Assembly: GCF_039522605.1 (NCBI RefSeq) | Contig: NZ_BAAADS010000018.1 | Span: forward strand, 186,001 to 250,000 | Length of the DNA stretch: 64,000 bases | Direction of reading: 5' to 3' | Source of the DNA: Lentibacillus siamensis | GTDB taxonomy: Bacteria > Bacillota > Bacilli > Bacillales > Amphibacillaceae | Position numbers and translations under genes: made by a program | The notes under the pieces: model-generated | The model's input: the letters and a program-made list of their open reading frames with translations, nothing else | Databases searched by the model: none | Told to the model about the DNA's origin: nothing | Part shown: positions 61,273-64,000 of the stretch, piece by piece | How the letters are laid out: each line of letters starts with the position of its first letter | Position numbering within the stretch: position 1 is the first letter of the stretch

Positions 61273-62139
61273 ATGTTACAAAAGTTCAATCATTTAATGG
61301 ATTACATCGAAACCCATTTAACAGAAGAGATCTCTGGAAAAACGATATCAAAAATCGCAGGAATATCCGATTATCATTTTAAACGAATGTTTTCTTACAT
61401 GGCCGGAATCTCACTGAATGCGTATATCAAAAACAGGAGATTATCCGTTGCAAATGTTGAATTAATAAACGGAGCCAAAGTGACAGATGTTGCCTATAAG
61501 TATGGCTATCAATCCATAGACGGGTTTTCAAGAGCCTTTCGTGAATGGAGTGGTTTTTTGCCATCCGAAGTAATGAAAAACAACATTCAAAAATCATTTC
61601 CCAAATTTACATTCATTATCGATATACGAGGAGGAATATCCATGGAATTTAAAATTGAAAAGAAGGAAAAATTTAATATTGTAGGTGTATCGAAAAGGGT
61701 TCCCATTCAGTTCGAAGGTGAAAATAATGCCATCGTAGAACTGGCCCAGTCCATTACCGAACAACAACGAAAGGAAATGCATCAATTAGCTGATTTATAT
61801 CCTCATCAGGTTTTAAATGTCTCCTACGAATTTGATGATGGTTACCTTGAAGAAAAAGGATTCCTGACGCATATGATTGGTTTTGCAACGACAAAGGAAA
61901 ATCCATTTGATGATTTAGAGCAAATCTCTATCGATGAAAGTTTATGGGCAATTTTCCCGAATGAAGGACCATTCCCTGCTACACTACAGGAAACTTTCGC
62001 AAAAACGTATTCTGAATGGCTGCCTTCTGCCGATTATGAAATAGCAGATCTGCCCGGAATTTCGTTTACAAATCACACGGGCGATTCCGAAAATGTATAT
62101 AGTGAAATTTGGATGCCAGTAAAGGAAAAAAACAATTAG
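61273..62139 (+). CDS. AraC-type regulator with GyrI-like effector-binding domain
   Basis: 288 residues from the ATG at 61273, 7 bp after GAAGGAGGGG. N-terminal two-HTH AraC domain (MDYIETHLTEEISGKTISKI, DYHFKRMFSYMAG, VTDVAYKYGYQSIDGFSRAF), then a GyrI/Rob-like domain from about 128 to the end (IVGVSKRVPIQFEGE, ISIDESLWAIFPNEG). This arrangement is typical of regulators that respond to small hydrophobic cations or drugs. Target unknown. Confidence 0.9.
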   Translation: MLQKFNHLMDYIETHLTEEISGKTISKIAGISDYHFKRMFSYMAGISLNAYIKNRRLSVANVELINGAKVTDVAYKYGYQSIDGFSRAFREWSGFLPSEVMKNNIQKSFPKFTFIIDIRGGISMEFKIEKKEKFNIVGVSKRVPIQFEGENNAIVELAQSITEQQRKEMHQLADLYPHQVLNVSYEFDDGYLEEKGFLTHMIGFATTKENPFDDLEQISIDESLWAIFPNEGPFPATLQETFAKTYSEWLPSADYEIADLPGISFTNHTGDSENVYSEIWMPVKEKNN

Positions 62140-62170
62140 ACCAGTCAGATGTGACTGGTCTATTTAGTCT
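62139..62170 (+). terminator. Terminator of the AraC-type gene
   Basis: GACCAGTC pairs with GACTGGTC over 6 bases, then TATTTAGTCTTT; it starts at the stop codon. Confidence 0.75.
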
Positions 62171-62227
62171 TTATTCCTTCAACATCGGAAATATGATGCA
62201 ATTTGTTTTAAATTTCTGTCAATTACC

Positions 62228-62686
62228 TTAATTATCAACATAATTATTTTTAAACTGATCGGAACCAATACCGCCGATTATCATGAAAGCTAACGGTAAA
62301 AAATTCGATATGATGTTTGGTATACCATCTGGAATCATAACAGCAGTACCAAAAAAATGATGCAGGCCAAAGATAATAAGCTTTACGACCAATAGAAATA
62401 CTCCTAATAAAAACACACTGTCAAACAATGCTTTCCATTTCGGATGCGCCAGTTTTTTACTGTCCCGAATTACTTTTTCTTTCAATTCTTTGTCACTCCT
62501 TAATAATTCGTCTATCGTGATACCGAATAAATCACTTAATTCAATGATCACTTCGATACTGGGATAATTTTTGCCAATCTCCCATTTTGAGACTGACTGA
62601 CGACTAACATGGATTTTTTCAGCGAGGTAAGATTGTGACCACCCTCGTTTTTCCCGTTCTTCTTTTAACCTTTCACCAAAATACAT
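62228..62686 (-). CDS. XRE-family regulator with C-terminal membrane helices
   Basis: 152 residues from the ATG at 62686 (9 bp after AGGCG; two earlier ATGs overlap the spacing). HTH at about 3-60 (RLKEEREKRGWSQSYLAEKI, SRQSVSKWEIGKNYPSIEV), then a linker and two hydrophobic helices (SVFLLGVFLLVVKLIIFGL; FLPLAFMIIGGIG). This is the common membrane-tethered XRE type in Firmicutes; target unknown. Confidence 0.88.
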   Translation of the reverse strand: MYFGERLKEEREKRGWSQSYLAEKIHVSRQSVSKWEIGKNYPSIEVIIELSDLFGITIDELLRSDKELKEKVIRDSKKLAHPKWKALFDSVFLLGVFLLVVKLIIFGLHHFFGTAVMIPDGIPNIISNFLPLAFMIIGGIGSDQFKNNYVDN

Positions 62687-62695
62687 GTTCATCAT

Positions 62696-63035
62696 CGCCT
62701 TTCTTTTTTTCCATTATTGTCAGAGTGAACATCTTAAGTAAAGATAGTTATAGGCGCACCGGGGCGCAACCAGTCGTTGCCCCTTCCTTATTTCATCGCA
62801 TCACTGGAATATGCCCTACGTCATAAAAATAAAACAGACGAAATAATTATAACTATTATCATAGAAAAACCGGCTCTTCACAGGTTAAATTCTTGCTTAT
62901 TCCAAGTGATTGCCGGTTATAATAGGTCGTCTTTTAAGTTACACTTTTTAATTTGTACCAGTCTCTTTGAGTAACTTCAGCTGAATAAATTTTTTTCTGC
63001 AAGGGATGGTTTCCGTATATTACCCTACAGTCACA
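62696..63035. other. 340-bp gap, no gene seen
   Basis: No frame in this gap has a start with a ribosome binding site or any family resemblance, and no strong hairpin with a T run is present. Confidence 0.5.
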
Positions 63036-63419
63036 TTAGTCATTCTTTTCCATAACTGCGAAATAGTTTTGTTCGCTATCTGCAAAATTAAATACTCTGC
63101 CAGATAGCATGTTTACAATTTCTCCAACCGTGACATTGTTACTTAATAAATCGTCATGCAACGTATCGAGACTTTCCGTGAAAAACATTAATGAAGGTGT
63201 ATCCAGGTTTAATTCAGGCTGCATTTTAGCAATTAATTCTTTATTGTGGAGTACAATACTCGTTCCCACGCCCTTTGATGGTGCTATTTCAATTCACCTC
63301 ATACCATGGCCATCATTATCATCAGAAATTACATGAAACCCGACTTTTTCTGTCCAAAATGTAACAGCCTCTTCCTGGTTATTAACGTACAGCATAATTT
63401 GACCAATCTTATTAATCAT
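63036..63419 (-). pseudogene. VOC (glyoxalase/bleomycin-resistance fold) protein with nonsense codon
   Basis: A 127-codon frame from the ATG at 63419 (GGAGG upstream) reads MINKIGQIMLYVNNQEEAVT then FWTEKVGFHVISDD, the VOC start. Codon 42 (63296-63294) is TGA in the context GMR-stop-IEIAP, where relatives have Trp (GMRWIEIAP). The frame continues intact to SEQNYFAVMEKND. One base change, TGG to TGA, explains it. Confidence 0.8.
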
Positions 63420-63498
63420 TAAATTTCCTCCTCATTTTTTATTTCCATTCAACGTCTCCATTGGCTTCACTTAACACTATAATTTTCCGAAAATTGTT

Positions 63499-64000
63499 TC
63501 AAAACAGCAAATATATATAATAGACAAACCCAACAGTAAGTAATGAAGGCAGCAAGTTTCCGACACGAATTTGAACCACCTTCAACAGATTCAAGCCAAT
63601 CGCAACGATTAACAACCCGCCAACTGCCGTTATTTCCGTGATCAAGCCATCAAGGAATGTTTCCGGAAGAAGCTGTTCAATTTGCGTGGCCAATAAAGCA
63701 ATCGAGCCCTGGTAAAGAACTACCGGAATCACCGAAAAAATGACACCAAATCCAAGTGTTGTCGTTAGAACAAGTGCAACAAATCCATCAATTACTCCCT
63801 TGGTCAGCAGTATTTCATGATCTCCCCGCAAGCCGCTGTCCAGAGCGCCAATGACTGACATGGCACCAATGACAAAGATTAAGGAAGCGGTGATGAACCC
63901 TTGGGAGACGCTGAAATTTTCATTCGTCGTTGAAAAATGCGAGCCAACCCAGGTACCCAAACGATTTAGCCCCTCTTCTACATGGATAAGCTCCCCTATT
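63499..64000 (-). CDS. DUF554 membrane protein (5' end outside window)
   Basis: The frame is open to the right edge and reads IGELIHVEEGLNRLGTWVGS before the hydrophobic core. The family pattern GFITASLIFVIGAMSVIGAL then DSGLRGDHEILLTKGVIDGF and ITAVGGLLIVAIGLNLL identifies DUF554 (YdfK/YqgA type), a polytopic membrane family of unknown function. About 65 N-terminal residues are missing. Confidence 0.85.
   Translation of the reverse strand, partial: IGELIHVEEGLNRLGTWVGSHFSTTNENFSVSQGFITASLIFVIGAMSVIGALDSGLRGDHEILLTKGVIDGFVALVLTTTLGFGVIFSVIPVVLYQGSIALLATQIEQLLPETFLDGLITEITAVGGLLIVAIGLNLLKVVQIRVGNLLPSLLTVGFVYYIYLLF

Noticed and set aside
63036..63419. TGA read as selenocysteine or recoded Trp in the VOC gene
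   Set aside because: No SECIS-like hairpin seen after the codon, other genes use TGA as stop, and the family has plain Trp here.

Overview
The window is a piece of a low-to-moderate GC Firmicutes chromosome, most likely a moderately halophilic or halotolerant spore-former of the Bacillaceae (Virgibacillus, Oceanobacillus or Lentibacillus type). The evidence is the gene order walR-walK-yycH-yycI-walJ-htrA / M23 peptidase / purA / dnaC / rplI / gdpP / yybS / rpsR-ssb-rpsF / ychF / yyzM / mscS / yyaC, which is the block to one side of oriC in Bacillus. A sporulation gene (yyaC), a glycine-betaine binding protein with a GbsR-type regulator, and strong AGGAGG-type ribosome binding sites with several TTG and GTG starts fit the same group. 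No rRNA, tRNA, CRISPR array or recognisable transposase was seen.

Layout. 1-3.3 kb: a ROK repressor and a secreted GH92 alpha-mannosidase cut by the left edge. 3.3-8.1 kb: an accessory, AT-richer stretch of toxin-antitoxin modules in various states of decay, two DUF4188 gene remnants and a von Willebrand factor A lipoprotein. 8.1-10.9 kb: proBA behind a proline T-box leader. 10.9-12.6 kb: a GbsR-type regulator and a betaine-binding lipoprotein. 12.9-14.5 kb: an ECF sigma factor with a membrane-anchored DUF4030-type partner and a plausible autoregulated promoter. 14.6-18.1 kb: a lipoprotein, a TM2 protein, a RelE/ParE module, rlmH and an orphan ATPase. 18.6-35.2 kb: cell-wall and transport genes (class B PBP, amino acid permease, site-2 protease, lrgAB, MFS/MarR pair, D,D-carboxypeptidase, ABC exporter), with another toxin-antitoxin island at 23.6-25.6 kb. 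36-42.9 kb: the essential WalRK operon on the minus strand. 43.2-51.8 kb: M23 endopeptidase, purA, dnaC, rplI, gdpP, yybS. 52-54.6 kb: DUF1189 protein and the modABC molybdate importer. 55.2-60.3 kb: rpsR-ssb-rpsF, ychF, yyzM, mscS and a permease. 60.4 kb onward: yyaC, then an accessory tail (AraC and XRE regulators, a VOC gene killed by a nonsense codon, a DUF554 protein cut by the right edge).

The core reads as the housekeeping side of oriC: replication (dnaC, ssb), ribosome (rplI, rpsR, rpsF, ychF, rlmH), purines (purA) and wall-growth control (WalRK and its YycH/YycI partners). Osmotic and cyclic-di-AMP balance (gdpP, mscS, opuAC-like, proBA) is well represented. In B. subtilis htrA and rlmH are close together; here about 19 kb of accessory genes lies between them.

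The least explained signal is a set of five intergenic arrays of short direct repeats with a 20-21 bp period (about 18.14, 27.29, 43.00, 46.56 and 54.66 kb). The two longest share a consensus and an alternating A/B (42 bp) organisation. Also notable are two clusters of DnaA boxes (32.19 and 35.68-35.80 kb) and three DUF4188 fragments that all break at nearly the same codon.
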